From the NCBI GenBank assembly GCA_000727475.1, contig KL647291.1, positions 1,613,336 through 1,677,335 on the forward strand: 64,000 nucleotides of DNA, in the 5' to 3' direction. Below are positions 23,701 to 37,100 of the stretch, piece after piece. Every line of letters starts with the position of its first letter. The stretch's first letter is position 1. Under the pieces are notes generated by a model, which saw nothing but the letters and a program-made list of their open reading frames with translations, was not told the DNA's origin and made no database searches. The DNA is from Sarcocystis neurona. Lineage: Eukaryota > Apicomplexa > Conoidasida > Eucoccidiorida > Sarcocystidae. The translations under genes were made by a program, and so were the position numbers.

Positions 23701-25770
23701 TATAACATGTACGGAATACTGTCTGTCCATGCGAAAAACCCGAGACAACAAAGTAGCTGCGTGCAGATCTCTTGTCGTTCGACCTCTCGATTGATGTATC
23801 TAAAATAGGGAGGAATATCTTCTAGTGTAGCCTTCATTATTAAACCCAATTGTTGTTGCTTAGGCACCGTATAGAAGTGCCAAGCCACGTACGTATTTGT
23901 AAATTTGTCCCCGTAAGTGTGCACATATATATGGAGAATGTGAGCATACATGCGGATCAACATACATACGGATACACGAATGGATAGACACACATGGCCG
24001 TATCCTCAGTTGTGTACCGATGTATACGTATAGACACAGAAATATATATAAATCAACGTAGATATACATATATATATATGTATATCCACATATATATCTA
24101 TGTATATCTGTGGGCCTCAGTATATGATGGTGTCAGACAATGGAAAGAGATCAGTCCCTCTGAAGAACGCACAGACAGATAACTATGTAAATTACCAGAA
24201 TTCGGTAGTTTCCCCTTGACAGACACGGGAACAGAGACACGCACGCATTCCTGGCAAACATGTTTTCATAGTTGTGTATACTATGTATAAAGAATCTAAT
24301 ATATGGGAAGCTTCACACACGCTAAAAATCACGATAAGGATAGTAACACGCGTGTGTGCGGTAAAAATACGCAGCGGTGCACGAAAAGCTGATTCAAAGC
24401 GTATGTTTCGATTTGTGAAATGATTTATCGCGGTGGAGAGATGGGAATCACTGCGTTTTCTACATTGATATGACTAGGTGTACACACATGCAGAAAGGTT
24501 CCCAAAAGATGGAACCGTGTACCTGTGAGGCTTGTGCCTTTCAAAATACTACCAGGACTGCTGACGTACGAAGTAGAAAAGAAATCACACTGACGTGCGT
24601 ACCACATACACCTGTATCCGTATATGCAGCATCTGCGTTGTGGAATGTAGGCTGACTTATCTTCCGCAGCGTGAATTACTTAAAACTCATCACCCATCCG
24701 CCGTCCCACGTTTCTTCCCTTGCTCCCCCCTTTCCCCCTTCTTTACCTGCTCTCCTTCTATTCCCTGTACCTTGTTCACCGCAAGCGTCTCCCAGTTCCT
24801 TGCGGTACGCGCAGCGTGCCACGCGTCTACCTGCGTAGCGTACGTCTCTTTCCTGTAAAAAAAGGAGGCTGTGCTCTTTTATTCTCCCAGTGTTGCTCTA
24901 TTTTGCCCCTGTTGTTCGCTTCCCGTGTACTGTCAGGTTTCTTAAGATTTGATTAAGAAACCGTATGCCTTTCGCCCCAACTGTCTCCCTTCATATCCAC
25001 TGTACAGATATACAGTTAGCCATTATATATATTTGTACGTACACACTTTTAAATATGTATGTACATACACACACATACTCATAGCTCTGTTCTATCTACA
25101 CTTCTGGCGCTGCATGCGAACGCCCGCATGCTGCCTGCCCGCTGTGTGCTGCTGAGTCGGAAAGCCCGAGAACGAAAAAACTGTCTTTTCTTTCTTCATG
25201 CCCGTTCCAACCTAAAGCGCTCAGTCCACCGCTGCAGACTTATCCTTGGATCGGAGAAATTTGTCGTGAAGTGTGACGCTTGTGCGCCCAGTTGTCCGTT
25301 TCCTTCTTTCTGTTGCATATGAACGATTCTCTGTCCGGCAAGTGACAGAATGACACAGACACCAATTTGGCGCTCATTTTGCCGTTTCCCATTCTTCCCA
25401 TGTTTTCTCGCTGCTTCGTTCCTGACCGCAGTGTAACTTTCCTACCAGCTTCCGTCTTTTTCTTTCTCCCGGCTGCGACGACTCGTCACCTGCGAGCGAT
25501 CTTCTGTGTGCTCTCCTCTACAATGCACTATACACAGAAGCCTTTCGTGGTCCACAGAAGAGATCTTTGCCAACCAAAGCCAGTATATCCAAGCCAACAC
25601 TTTGGCCTCTCCTACTTCACATGTCTGCATCGCGTTTCCTTCCCCGACAAAAAGACGTTTTCCTTTGTCTGAACCCGTACTGACGCGCTTCACGACCCGT
25701 AGCAGCAGCGTTTGGGGGGCTGCCGTGACTGCATCCCGGGTGTGACGCCCCTGCAAACTAGCGGTTTCCG

Positions 25771-25832
25771 GTGTTACGGCTTACCGCGCTACGGCTTACG
25801 CCGCTACGGGTCTACGCCGCTATGGCTTACGC
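25771..25832. repeat. Four tandem copies of a 15-bp GC-rich unit
   Basis: Units GTGTTACGGCTTACC, GCGCTACGGCTTACG, CCGCTACGGGTCTACG and CCGCTATGGCTTACG in a row, just before the CTG-rich block that precedes COX11. Confidence 0.85.
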
Positions 25833-25891
25833 CAGTAGCCGCTCGTGCTGCTTTTGGTAGCCACACGGCTGTTGCCGATGTTAGCTGCTCG

Positions 25892-26239
25892 TTATCTGTG
25901 TAGCTGTTGCTGCTGCTGACGCACCGAGGCGGCGGACGATAGCTGCTGGCGTTGCTCCTGCCCTCCCTGCTGTTCGTCCTTTAGCACTTGCGCCTTCGTT
26001 TCCTGCTGTGCCGCTGCTGGTGGTGGCGCTTGCACCAGTGTGATCGCTGATTTTTCTGCTGCAGCGTTCTCTGCGTTTTCCGCAGGATAGGAAGGGGCTC
26101 GCAGCGCAAAGAAGCCAGAGACTGTTGCTGCTTCCATCTGTGCTATCGCCGTCTTCCTCGTCGCTCTTGCGACTGCTCGTACTTCTGCTCTGTTGATGGT
26201 GCTGCGGCTGTAGCCCTGCTGTCTCAGTATATAAAGCAA
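25892..26239 (-). CDS. Hypothetical protein, Gln/Ala-rich, divergent from COX11
   Basis: A 115-codon ATG frame on the strand that carries CAG here. It reads MLYILRQQGYSRSTINRAEV at the start, has a mixed basic/Glu-rich middle (ATRKTAIAQMEAATVSG) and ends in a Gln-rich tail. Composition is more protein-like than the other five frames. No domain recognised. It faces away from COX11, whose candidate start is about 180 bp away, so the two could share a promoter region. A neighbouring minus frame (25881-26765) overlaps it and looks like low-complexity shadow. Whether it is an exon of a larger gene is unknown. Confidence 0.35.
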   Translation of the reverse strand: MLYILRQQGYSRSTINRAEVRAVARATRKTAIAQMEAATVSGFFALRAPSYPAENAENAAAEKSAITLVQAPPPAAAQQETKAQVLKDEQQGGQEQRQQLSSAASVRQQQQQLHR

Positions 26240-26420
26240 CGCCTGTGATAACTACGAATGGTTCGAGTTGTGCGTACTGCTCTGCTGTTGCTGCTTCTGC
26301 TTCTGCTGCCGCAATAGTGTCGGCTGCTGCTGCTGTCTCTGCAGCAGCTGCTGCTCCAGCTGGCCAGTCTCCCTCTTCGGTGTTGTTGCAGAGGCGCGTA
26401 GCTGTACACGTACCGCAGAG

Positions 26421-28722
26421 ATGGTTGCATGCGACTATTGCAGGGGCGTGCGACCGCTGCTTCTGGCTGCGGCCCCCAGCTTGCGACAAGCGGCAGCGGC
26501 GGCTCTCGCAGTGAAACACATCAGTGACTTTGCTGCGGCTCCTGCACCTGCGTGCGTCCTCGACGCGAGCAGCAGGAGAGCCAGCAGCACCACCAGCAGC
26601 ACCACCAGCAGCAATCCCAGTGGCCATGCCTTCTCCAGCAGCAGTGGTGGCGAATTCTCCAGCACCAGCAGCAGCTTCTCGAGCAGCAGCTTCTCGGGCA
26701 GCGGCTTCTCGAGCAGCAGCTTCTTCAGCAGCAGCTCCTTCAGCGGCAACAGCAGCGACTACCACCCTAGCAGCAATGGCAGCGGCTTTGCCGACAGCAC
26801 TTGCCGCAAGACACTCAGCAGCAACAAAAACTCCAGCGACAGAAGCCCCAGCAGCAACAGAAGCAGCTTACCAAGCATTTGCAGGGGGAATTTCTTGTCA
26901 CAGACATGTGCGACGCGCAGCAGCACATACAGCTGTTGCAGCAGCAGCAGCACCCAGAGCGGCGACAGCAGCTGCTGGAGCAGCAGGGACGGCAACAGGA
27001 ACACCTGCAACATGGTCCTCAGCAGCAGCAACAGCTTGAACATGAACAACAGCAGCGGCACTGAGGGAGGCGCTCCTCCGAGAGGTCTCGGCAGCCCTTT
27101 CCGCAGTAACAGGCTCATCCCCAGGGGCAGCAGCAGCAGCAGCTACAGTCCAAGACCGTTGGAGCGCTATAGCAGCGCAAGCAGCAGAAGACGAGCTGTA
27201 TGCTACTGCGGCAGCATCGCGTGTTTCTCTCACACAGCAGCTCCGCTTGCTGTCGGGAAGAAAAGCAGAAGCGGAAAGGCTTTTCTGCCTCGCTCTCGGC
27301 TTCGATCGTCACCCAGTCGGGTGGAAACGTTTGCTGCAGACGCTGAAGCAGGACTGCAGCGGAAAGAGACATCCAGCAGGAGCGACAGCAGCAGCAGTGG
27401 AAGCGGCAGCAGCAGCGACGGAAGCAGGGGCAGCAGCAGCAAACAGGAGAGCACAAGCAAGGGCAGCATCAGCAACAGTTCCTGGGAAGACTGGAGATGG
27501 GACACTCGCCTTTATGCCGTGTCTTTTCGATCCCCTGGCTGCTGCTGGCGTTGCGCTGTGAGTCTCGAGAATCCTGCTGCTGCCCGCTTCTCCACGGCAG
27601 CAGGGGGGATTGGGCTGCGATGTTGCCCGCTGCTGCCGTGGTGCTGCAGCTGCGCCGGCGCAGCAAGTGAACGACGGGAAGCTGCGCCCGATACTGCCGC
27701 GATGCAAACTCGCAGCGTGGCCACACAAACGGCCGCAGCAGTGCCAGCGAGCGCTGCAACCCCAACAGCTGCTGCAAATGCCGTAGCGGCGACAGCACCG
27801 GGTCAAACGGCAGCGCGAGTTTCAACAGCAACAGCGCCAGCAGCAGCTCTGCCTCCATGTTTGACAGGATCAACAGCTGTGGGCACACCATCGTCAGCAG
27901 CAGCTTCAGTAGCAGCAGCAGCACCGGCAGCAGCAGCAGCACCGGCATCAGAAGCACCGGCAGCAGCAGAAGCACCAGCAGCAACATCCACGGAGGCAGG
28001 CGTGACGTCTGCGTCTTTCTCTTTCTCTCGAAGGGCAGCAGCCGAGTCCTGCTTCGGGGCACAAGCATCTGCAGCACGAGCAGCGTCGTTGGTGCGAGGA
28101 GGGGCAGCAGCAACTCCGACAGCGAGCACAGCAGCAGGGTCTTGTGGCGCAGCAGGAGCGACAGCGGCGTCGTCCTCGCTGCCTGCTGGGACAATCAAGT
28201 TAGCTGTCACATTTCGTAGACCTGCGCGGTCTTGGGTTCGCTTTCTCTTTCCGCTGTGGCAGTCGGCAGCAGCAGCTGGTTCGCCTCGCGCGGCGCTGTC
28301 GTGTCTGCAGCGCGTACAGCAGCAGTCTGCGGGCTGGGGGCGGGGGAGCAGCAGCAGCTGCATCAGACAGGGAGAACAGCAGCTGACGCAGATGTGGCAG
28401 CACAGCAGCAGTAGCAGCGAGGAACAGCAGGAAGAAGAGGCGCGGCGGCGGTGCTGGATAGTTGGATGTGGCCTCTATTTTCTTCTCATGAGCGTAGCGT
28501 TTGCTTTCGTGCCGTTCTACCAGGCGTTCTGCAGCAGCACCGGGTACGGGGGCTTTGTGCAGCACCGCTCCGTCAGCAGCAGCAGAAAAAACAAGAGCAA
28601 CAGAGGGAGCGGCGCTGCGCGGGCCGGGGAAGAGCAGCAAGGAGACGGCAACGACGGAGACGAAGAGGAAAAAGACGCAGACCCCGTGCCACTGCGAGAG
28701 AGAACTGGAGCTCCAGACGAAG
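26421..28722 (+). CDS. COX11: COX11 exon 1: long repeat-coded extension, membrane helix
   Basis: Open in one frame from upstream of 26421 to donor GACGAAG/GTAGAGAAG. Residues coded at 26560-27480 are mostly Ser (AGC), then Ala/Thr-rich to about 28190, then Gln/Glu-rich before RRRCWIVGCGLYFLLMSVAF at about 28450. After TGYGGFVQHR comes a charged linker rich in Asp/Glu/Lys. Introns inside the low-complexity part cannot be excluded because the frame never closes. Confidence 0.7.
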
Positions 28723-30190
28723 GTAGAGAAGTTACTCGCACATGTATGCTCGTGTAGACGTGCGGCATATATTTGCATCTACGCAGGATGCGTGTCCCCA
28801 CGCAGAAGCGAAAAGCTTGTGTCTCACGTCTCTCCATGTATGTGGGTCGCTCTGCTTTCCGCCTCCTCACCTACGTAGTTTGTGACACTCTCTCTATATA
28901 TACATAGATATATATACATACGAATCTGTCTATTTATCTGTATCTCCATATATATATATATATATGTGTATGTATGTATGTAAGCATGTATGTGTGTAAG
29001 TATGTATGTGTATGTATGTATGGTATATATGTATGTATGCATGTATGTATGTATATATGTATATGTGTGCTGTTTCGTTGTCCCTCTCCTTCTATCCCTA
29101 CATGTTGTTGTTTGTGTCTCCCTCTCCCTCCCTGCGTTTCTCTCCCTCTCTCTCTGTGTATATGTGTGTGTAGGAGTGTAGGTATATGCTTGTATGTGCG
29201 CCTGTGTTGTGCAACGTGTAAAGAAGTACATGTCTTACTCCGGGTCCATGTGTCCTACGGCGGCGCAGCAGAGAGGCAGCTCGCTTTCTTGCATGCGTGC
29301 GGCGGCGACGCAGCAGCGGAAGCGCAGCGGCGGAAGCGCAGCAGCAGGGGTGTCGACTGCAGCAGTCAGGCTGAAGCAGAAGCAGCAACCGCAGCAGCAG
29401 TGTAGCAGCAGCAGCAGCAGCGTTGGAGCAGAGCAGCGAAGCGGCTGTCTCGCAGGAGGCGTCCAGGCGCAACAGCAGGAGGAAGACCGCAGACAGCACA
29501 CAGCAGCAAAATTTCTCAAGAGCAGCAGCCCACATTGTCTTTCTGTGCAGATGTGCTTCGCGTACATACGTCTACATCTGTCTACCTACATATATATATA
29601 TATATATTAACATACGTTTTGCAAGGTGGAAAGAGGCGTGTATGTGCGTGCATAAATTTTGTATATATCAATCGATAGAGAGAGTGCGTGTCCATGGTAT
29701 GACATATATGCGAATATGGTGAGATGTGCGTGTACATATATATATATATATGCATATATACGTATATGTGTGTATATGAACAGGCAGGCGTACACACATA
29801 CGCCCAAAAACATGGCACCTGTCCAGTGCGTCTTAGTTAGAGGGTAGAACTACACGTGTATGAAGAGAGAGGGGGAAGAAGCGGCACAGCTGCACAGCGT
29901 CGGCGGAGAGTCACGTCTGTGCGCAGCTGTAAATTACCCGACGCACGTCAGTAGAGCGAGAAAGATGGAGATAGAGGCATACAGCAGAGGGGCGTTGGGG
30001 GACAACTACATATGCACGGAGCACGTACAAAACGATTTTGTACGTCACTATATGTGTACATGTACGTATGCAGTACATATATATATGTGTGGGCATGTAT
30101 AGATGTATGTATTCGTATGCGTATATGGATATATGTATTTGTCTATGCGTATATATATACATATATGTATGCAGGTGGTCGTGTGTGAAT

Positions 30191-30229
<39 letters not shown>

Positions 30230-32647
30230 GTGTGTATGTGGGAGTGTGTAGATATGTGTGTTTGTCTATGCATATATATATATATATATGTATGCATATA
30301 TGTATGCAGGTGGTCGTGTATGAATATCCAATATATATATATATATATATACGTATGTGGGCATGTGTAGATATATGTATCTATCTGTGCATATATATAT
30401 ATGCGCATATGGATATATATCTATGTGTATACATATATATGTGCAGGTGGTCGTGTGTGCATTTCCAGTGTGTTGCTGGTGGTGGTACGTCGCAGCTGCC
30501 GCGGACAGCTTGTACGTGCTGCGCTGTTGCAGTGCAGCTCTGTGTATTTTCTGTGAGGAGCAGGTGCAGCGGCAGTGCTGCAGGGCACCACCTGCTGCGT
30601 TTTCCTTGCTGCAGGTGCTGCATGCGACGTTGCCGTTGCTGTTTTTTGTGTTGGTGTTACTGCTGCGAGTGATACGGCTCGTGACGCGCTGTTCTGTTTT
30701 TGCTGCTGAGCATGGAGACGGTATCATATGTGTGTGTACCGTCTCCTCCTTTGCCTGCGGATAAGGCTGCTTTCTGTCCTGCTGCTCCTACTGCAGCAGC
30801 ACGCGTGACTACCATTGACTTGTGATTACTAGATGTATGTGGTACCTGCTGCTGGATGCAACGCGTCGCTGCTCCGTCGGCGGCTGCTGCGACTTGTGTA
30901 GTGTTTTTGCTACTTGTGTGACTGCTGCCATCTGCAGCACCATTGCTGCAACTGCCGCTGCTGCTGCTAATACCGCTGCCGTTGCTAGTGCCACTGCCGC
31001 TGCTACTGCCGCCGCTGCTGCTACTGCCGCTGCCGCTGCTGCTACTGCCGCTGCCGCTGCTGCTACTGCCGCTGCCGCTGCTGCTGCTGCTGGTGCCACG
31101 GCCTACCTGCCGCTGCTGCTGCTGCTGGTGCTACGGGCCTAGCTGCAAAAGCAGGGACTTGTTCTGACACACGACTGTGTGATTGCTGCTGGTACTGCTG
31201 ACGTATGTGCTTGCTGCTGGCGGTCGTACTGCTGTCTCCTGTTACAACACACCGTGCTCTGCTGTTGCTGGGCTGGTGAAACGCATCATTCGAGCTGCTG
31301 CTGCTGCTTCTTCACGGGCGGCCTGCCATCCTGCTGCCGCCGGGCATCACCCGGGTGCGCCAGGCTCCGCTGTGTTCGCCTGCACCGGACGGCAGCCTGT
31401 TTTTGTTGATTCTTTCTGCCTCGCTGGTTCTGCTGTCACTCCCTCCATCTGTCGCTTGTTCTCTCTCCGGATATCTTGCTGCTGTCGCTGCTACTTCCGA
31501 TTTCTGAGTCCTGTTCACTTTTCTCGCCACTTCTTGCTGCCGCATTTGCCTGTTGGGTCTCAGGACCGCTGCTGCTGTTCGTTTCCTCTACCGACGGCAT
31601 GCAGCTGGTGCACCTCATGCTACTTCCGCAGTATCTTCTGCTTCTTGTGGACGTGCCACGGCTGCTATTGTTGCTGCGCGTCGTGTCTCAGCGGTGTCGC
31701 TGGGGGACTTCCGCTCGCCTCTTCCTTTTTCTTTTTCTTCGTCTTTTCTGTCTTCTCCTTCGCTGTTGCTACTGTTGCTGATGAGCACTGCTGCCGCTGT
31801 TGCAGCTGCTGCTGCCACTGCTCCTACTCTCTCTCTCCCCGGTGCGTCGTAAGGCTGCTTCGCCGTCCCTGTTTCCCTGCTTGTTTTGTATGCGGTCATG
31901 CTGTTGTTTGCTGGGATTCCCTGCTGCAGTCGTGCGACAACCTCTGCGTTACTCTTGCTGTCTTTGCTGCTCTTACTGTTGCTGCTGCTCTTGGTCGTGC
32001 TGCCGCTCTCGCTGCTGCCGCTCTCTCTGCTGCCGCTCTCTCTGCTGCCGCTCTCGCTGCTGCCGCTCTCTCTGCTGCCGCTCTCGCTGCTGCCGCTCTC
32101 TCTGCTGCCGCTCTCGGTGCTGCCGCTCTCGCTGCTGCCGCTTTCGCTGCTGCCGCTTTCGCTGCTGCCACTTTCGCTGCTGCTGTTGCCGCTGCTCGTA
32201 TTGCTGATGCTGCAGCCGTTGCCGCTGCTGTTGCTGCTGCTGCGCTGCTGCTGCTACTGCTGCTGTCACTCCTGCAGCAGCTGCTGTTGCTGTTGCTGCT
32301 GCTGGGGACGGCCGTTGCTGCCGCTGCTTTTGCTGGCGCTTTTGCCGCTGTTGCTGGTGCTGCTGTTGCGTTTGTTGCTATCACTGCTGCTGTTTCTGCT
32401 GTCGCTGCTGATGTTGCTCCTGCAGTGTTGCTGGAGGTGGACTTTGCGTCACACTGCAATTTGCCGTGGGAGTTCAAGCCGTTGCAGAAGCGTCTGATCA
32501 TCGCCCCCGGCGAATCTGCTCTTGCCTTCTACAGAGCCAGAAATAAGCTAGATAGACCAGTCATTGGTATGTATTGTGAAATATTCGTATTTATCTATGC
32601 GGGAATGTGGGTATATATATGTATGTATACATGTGTGTATGTACGTA

Positions 32648-32688
<41 letters not shown>

Positions 32689-33413
32689 GTATACATCCCG
32701 TATATCTCTATACTTATACACATCCCTTGGATGTGCTGGTGTGCGTAGGATGGAAGTGAGCAAAATTTAACGAGACCGTCCAGTGGTCGGTGCGTAGGGA
32801 AATATTCACATATGTATATGTGGGCCCGAGTGTATATATATGCATATGTCTATGCCTATACACCGCTTACATGTCTATAGGCACACAAGTGTTTGGATCT
32901 GCATGCATGTGTCTAGATCACGAATGAAGTATCTGTGGATGTCTGCGGATACGAATGGGGAGAGGACACGCGCGTGCGTCATCATATTTGTGTATGTGTA
33001 TATACGAATGGGGGAACGAAGACGCATGCATGACCAGGTCCATGTATGTATATATTCATTATATATATATATATATGTATGTCTGTAGTTCTCGTGTTGT
33101 TCAAGCGTGGGTTGAGCGACGAAGTAGATGAAAATTGACGTTTTGTTGGCTTGTTTTGTATGGCTGGTGTCTGTGTATGTTAGTGGATAGACTGAAGGGG
33201 CTTGCGTAGATGTCTGTCTACTTTCAACTAGAAGTACCGACGGAGGTGACGACGCCCGTGCACCTGCACGTGTAGAGGTGTCTACAGTGAGTCTGTGCGT
33301 GTTTGTGTCTGCGTCGGGGGCCCTCTGTATGTGTCTCTGTCTGTATGTGTATGCGTGCGTGTCTGTGTGTGTGTGTGTGTGTTTGTGTGTGTGTGTTTGT
33401 GTGTGTGTTTGTG

Positions 33414-33444
<31 letters not shown>

Positions 33445-34082
33445 GTATGTGGGACTGCCTGGGACTGTCTTCAGGCATATCTCTTTACCACGTTATGCCG
33501 CCGGAGGCAGGAATTTACTTCAACAAAATCCAGTGCTTCTGCTTTGAAGAGCAGCTTCTTCATCCTCGTAGGGTCCTCCGTTCATATGTAGACACACGTG
33601 TCTCCGGACTCAAATATCACTGCGTCCGTCCGACGTGTATTAAACTAATCAGTCGAGAGGATTCCTCAGAAAAAGTACTATTCTTCATTTGTGTGGACTA
33701 CTCACTGTCTTTCAGAAGCGCTCTGTCTACCAACCGCCGTCGACCGATCCATGTTTCGTCCGCGTAACGATGTCCACGACAAAGCAGAAGACACGTTTCA
33801 TCTAAACGTATCAATCGTACAAGACAAAAAAGTAAAACTGTGGTCCCGCTCTCTCTCTGTATATGCTGTCTACTTGTGTATTAGTACGTGAGGTGGGCAA
33901 CTCTCTGTATGTGTAGCGCCCTCGTATTCAAGACTCACAGCGGTCTCCACTAGCGACATACACGCCGAATCGTATGCATACACACGTATGCGTAGATGTA
34001 TATATGTATTAATGTACGTGACCCCATACATTAAAGTGATACACCTGCAGTCTCTCTCTCTCTCCCGCTCTCTCTCTCTACA

Positions 34083-34115
<33 letters not shown>

Positions 34116-37100
34116 TCAGATTCCGGAACCGCATATATATATATATATATATATGTATATGTTTGTGAAGGTACATATGTGCCGTCATACATTACAGTGA
34201 TATACGTGCAGTATCTCTGTCTCTCACTATATATTCAGAAAGGGGAGCCGTTGCCGTTTCCACTAGCGACATAGACACCTACGCATATATATATACATAT
34301 ACATACGTGCACGCTTATATGTATATGTGTGTGTATGTAGGTGCGCACTTGCCGCCATACATTACGAGGATATACGCGCAATATGTGTATACGTATATGT
34401 GTATATGTGTAGAAACTGTGGATATATCTGTGTGATGGTATACGTGAGCAGGTTTGTCATTCTCCATACACGTACTGCAGCAGCAGGAGCACAGATACTG
34501 TCTACAGCCATGTCTCCACATAAGCACTCAACCAGCAATATGCGTGCACAGGTATACATATATACATATATATACACATATATATATATATTTATACTAT
34601 CTGTATATATATGGTCCAAGCATGTACGCGTATACACATATATGAGCGGGGTTGTGGGAGTGCTTATATCAGTATGTGTGGCAAAATTCATTGACACGTT
34701 AGATCAGGTGGGTGTTCAACGTTGGTTGCAACATCGTCGTGGGAACAGAGAAGATGCGTGATACGCGTGTGAAGCCCCGCATATGTCCTGCTGGCATTCT
34801 TCCGGTGGTACACACAGACGCGCGTAAAGTTTCCTCTCTTTCTACGTAAAGGGAATTTTCGTGTGTGAATGTCTATATAAATGACATGCGCTGTCGTTCT
34901 GCGTTGGTGGATATCCACTTAAATATATATATATATATGATGGATAGGGAAGACAGCTTTGTGAGATCACATACATAGATGCTTGGCAGATATAGCGTCT
35001 CGTACGTACATTTATATCAGACACCTGTTTAAGGAAGCCGGCTTTTCGGCACCCCTATATATACGTGTGTATATATATGGACGGCACCTCCTCCACACCG
35101 GTCTTGTATATATATATATATAGGCGAGAGAGGTTCTCAGGACAGCAAAACATATATATATATATGTATGTGGAAGGCAACAAAAGCGTCCTGGCAGCAA
35201 TGTGTACACACACAGGAAGGTGCTGCTGCACTTTGCGTTGCAGATGAAGAAGTCGATATGCCGGTTTTTTTCTTCGTCGATCCGGACATTCTCGACGACC
35301 CTCGCCTCGGTACGTCCCGGTAAAAAGCTGCTCCATGATTTCCACGGAAGTAAGTCCGTCAGGCGTCATATAAGTGCATCTGTCGCTTCTTATATATCGG
35401 TCTCGTCGCCTAGGACCTGCTTGTGTGTCTATGTGTCTATGTGTGTGTGTGTGTGTGTGTGTGTGCGGGTGTGTACCTATATACGAATATATAGGTACCT
35501 ATATATTAATATATCTATATCTATATCTATCCATCTATCTCTCTCTATATATGTGTATGTGTGTGTATGGGCGAGACGATTTGTGTGTCTGCTTACATCG
35601 TGTGGGTACGTATCAATATGTCTGTGTGTGTACCTGTCTGTCTCTCTCTACGGACATATATATATATATAATTTCACGTAGGGATTCACAGACGTGCACA
35701 CTTGTGGTGGGGTATATCGTCGAGAAGCACTAAATAGGGAGTTATTATCTCATTTGTCTATACGTGGTATACATATATATATATGTATATATATGTGCAT
35801 GTGTAGGCGTCTGTGTATGTCACAGTGGCCAAGCAGTATCAATGTCGGGGTAGCGATATGTACACATACATATGTATATCGTCCTCTTGAAAATGCATGC
35901 ATACATATATGCTTGTACGTCTTTAAACGATGCAGTGGACATGCTTTAACGTTCAGAAGCAATACGTGCATACATGTGTCTATCTATCTCTCTCTCTCCA
36001 TATATATATATATATATATACACGCATATTAGCATTTGGCAACCTACGTAAACAGGGCGTATGCATGAATAATGTACGTGCCTATATATATATACATATT
36101 TCTTTGTATATATGTATACTTCAGCTGGTGATTTGGCGTGTGTGTCTGCGTTTGTGTGTCTCAGTATTCCCGAGCTCCCCGGGTGGAGGCCCACCTACAT
36201 CTGTATACTCGTGTATATAATTCTTGCTGGGTTGTCGTATTCCGTCTTTTCCGACGACGTCAAACAGTAAAACGTTTCTGTTCGACAAAGACGTGTCTAT
36301 ACACATCATACATTACTGTCGTATCTGTTCATGTATATATATGTATATGTATACGTGTACGTTCGTGTGAGTATATATCTGTGTGTATTTACGTACGTGT
36401 ATCAGGATGCATGTATGTAAAAGTGCGTATGTCAGTACATGAAAAATATATGTACATATGTAATACGTATGTGTGTGTATATGGAGTATAACTAAATCCT
36501 TCCTGGCGTACAACAATCATAAAGAAATTGCGGGAATGTATGTCATTACCGGCGCTATATTTCTTATGTATGAATATGTATGTGTGCGTAAGTAAGTGTA
36601 TATATCCGTAACTGGTGTATGTATATGTATATATGTGTACTCTGTATGTTTGTAGGTATGGATCGCAGGCTCTGTAACATTTCACGCATCAATAGGAAGA
36701 TATATATGTATAAATGAGGCACTCTTCCATACGTGTTGTCTTTCGTGTAGACCTGTTAATCAGCCTCTTTCTCATATATATATATATATATAATAGCTAT
36801 GCGTGTGTGTGTACGAGATGTGCGTGTCCGGCCGTGCCAGCACTGGCGCGCGTGTGTACGTACACGCGTATCCCCCGCGTATATGCAGTGCGCGTGGACG
36901 TCACCGCGGGGGACGGGGCACGACTTTACGTAATGCACTTCTGTATATATCTATCATCTGTTTATATACACATATATAGACGTATATGTATAAACATATG
37001 CATATGTGTATACCTCTGTGTGTTGCATGCGCGTGCAGAGGTGGGTGGAAGACGATTGCCTGGTGTTACTCTCCTGCACTCTAGAGGGGGATGGAAGAGA

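Larger units (their letters stand above)
18941..25880. other. Repeat-poor to moderately repetitive DNA, no recognised gene
   Basis: About 7 kb. Open frames are short (up to 146 codons) and lie on both strands without domains. Noted structures: a 115-bp tandem duplication at 20502-20728, a diverged ~93-bp duplication around 21549-21679, TA runs at 23690 and 24060-24110, a pyrimidine-rich plus strand at about 24700-25480, and four copies of a 15-bp GC-rich unit at 25771-25832. Small or multi-exon lineage-specific genes could be missed here. Confidence 0.5.

Noticed and set aside
31183..32748. 521-codon Ala/Cys/Leu frame on plus
   Set aside because: It is a CTG-tract artefact except for the last part, which is COX11 exon 2; the CTGCAG acceptor and the exact phase match with exon 1 support an intron.
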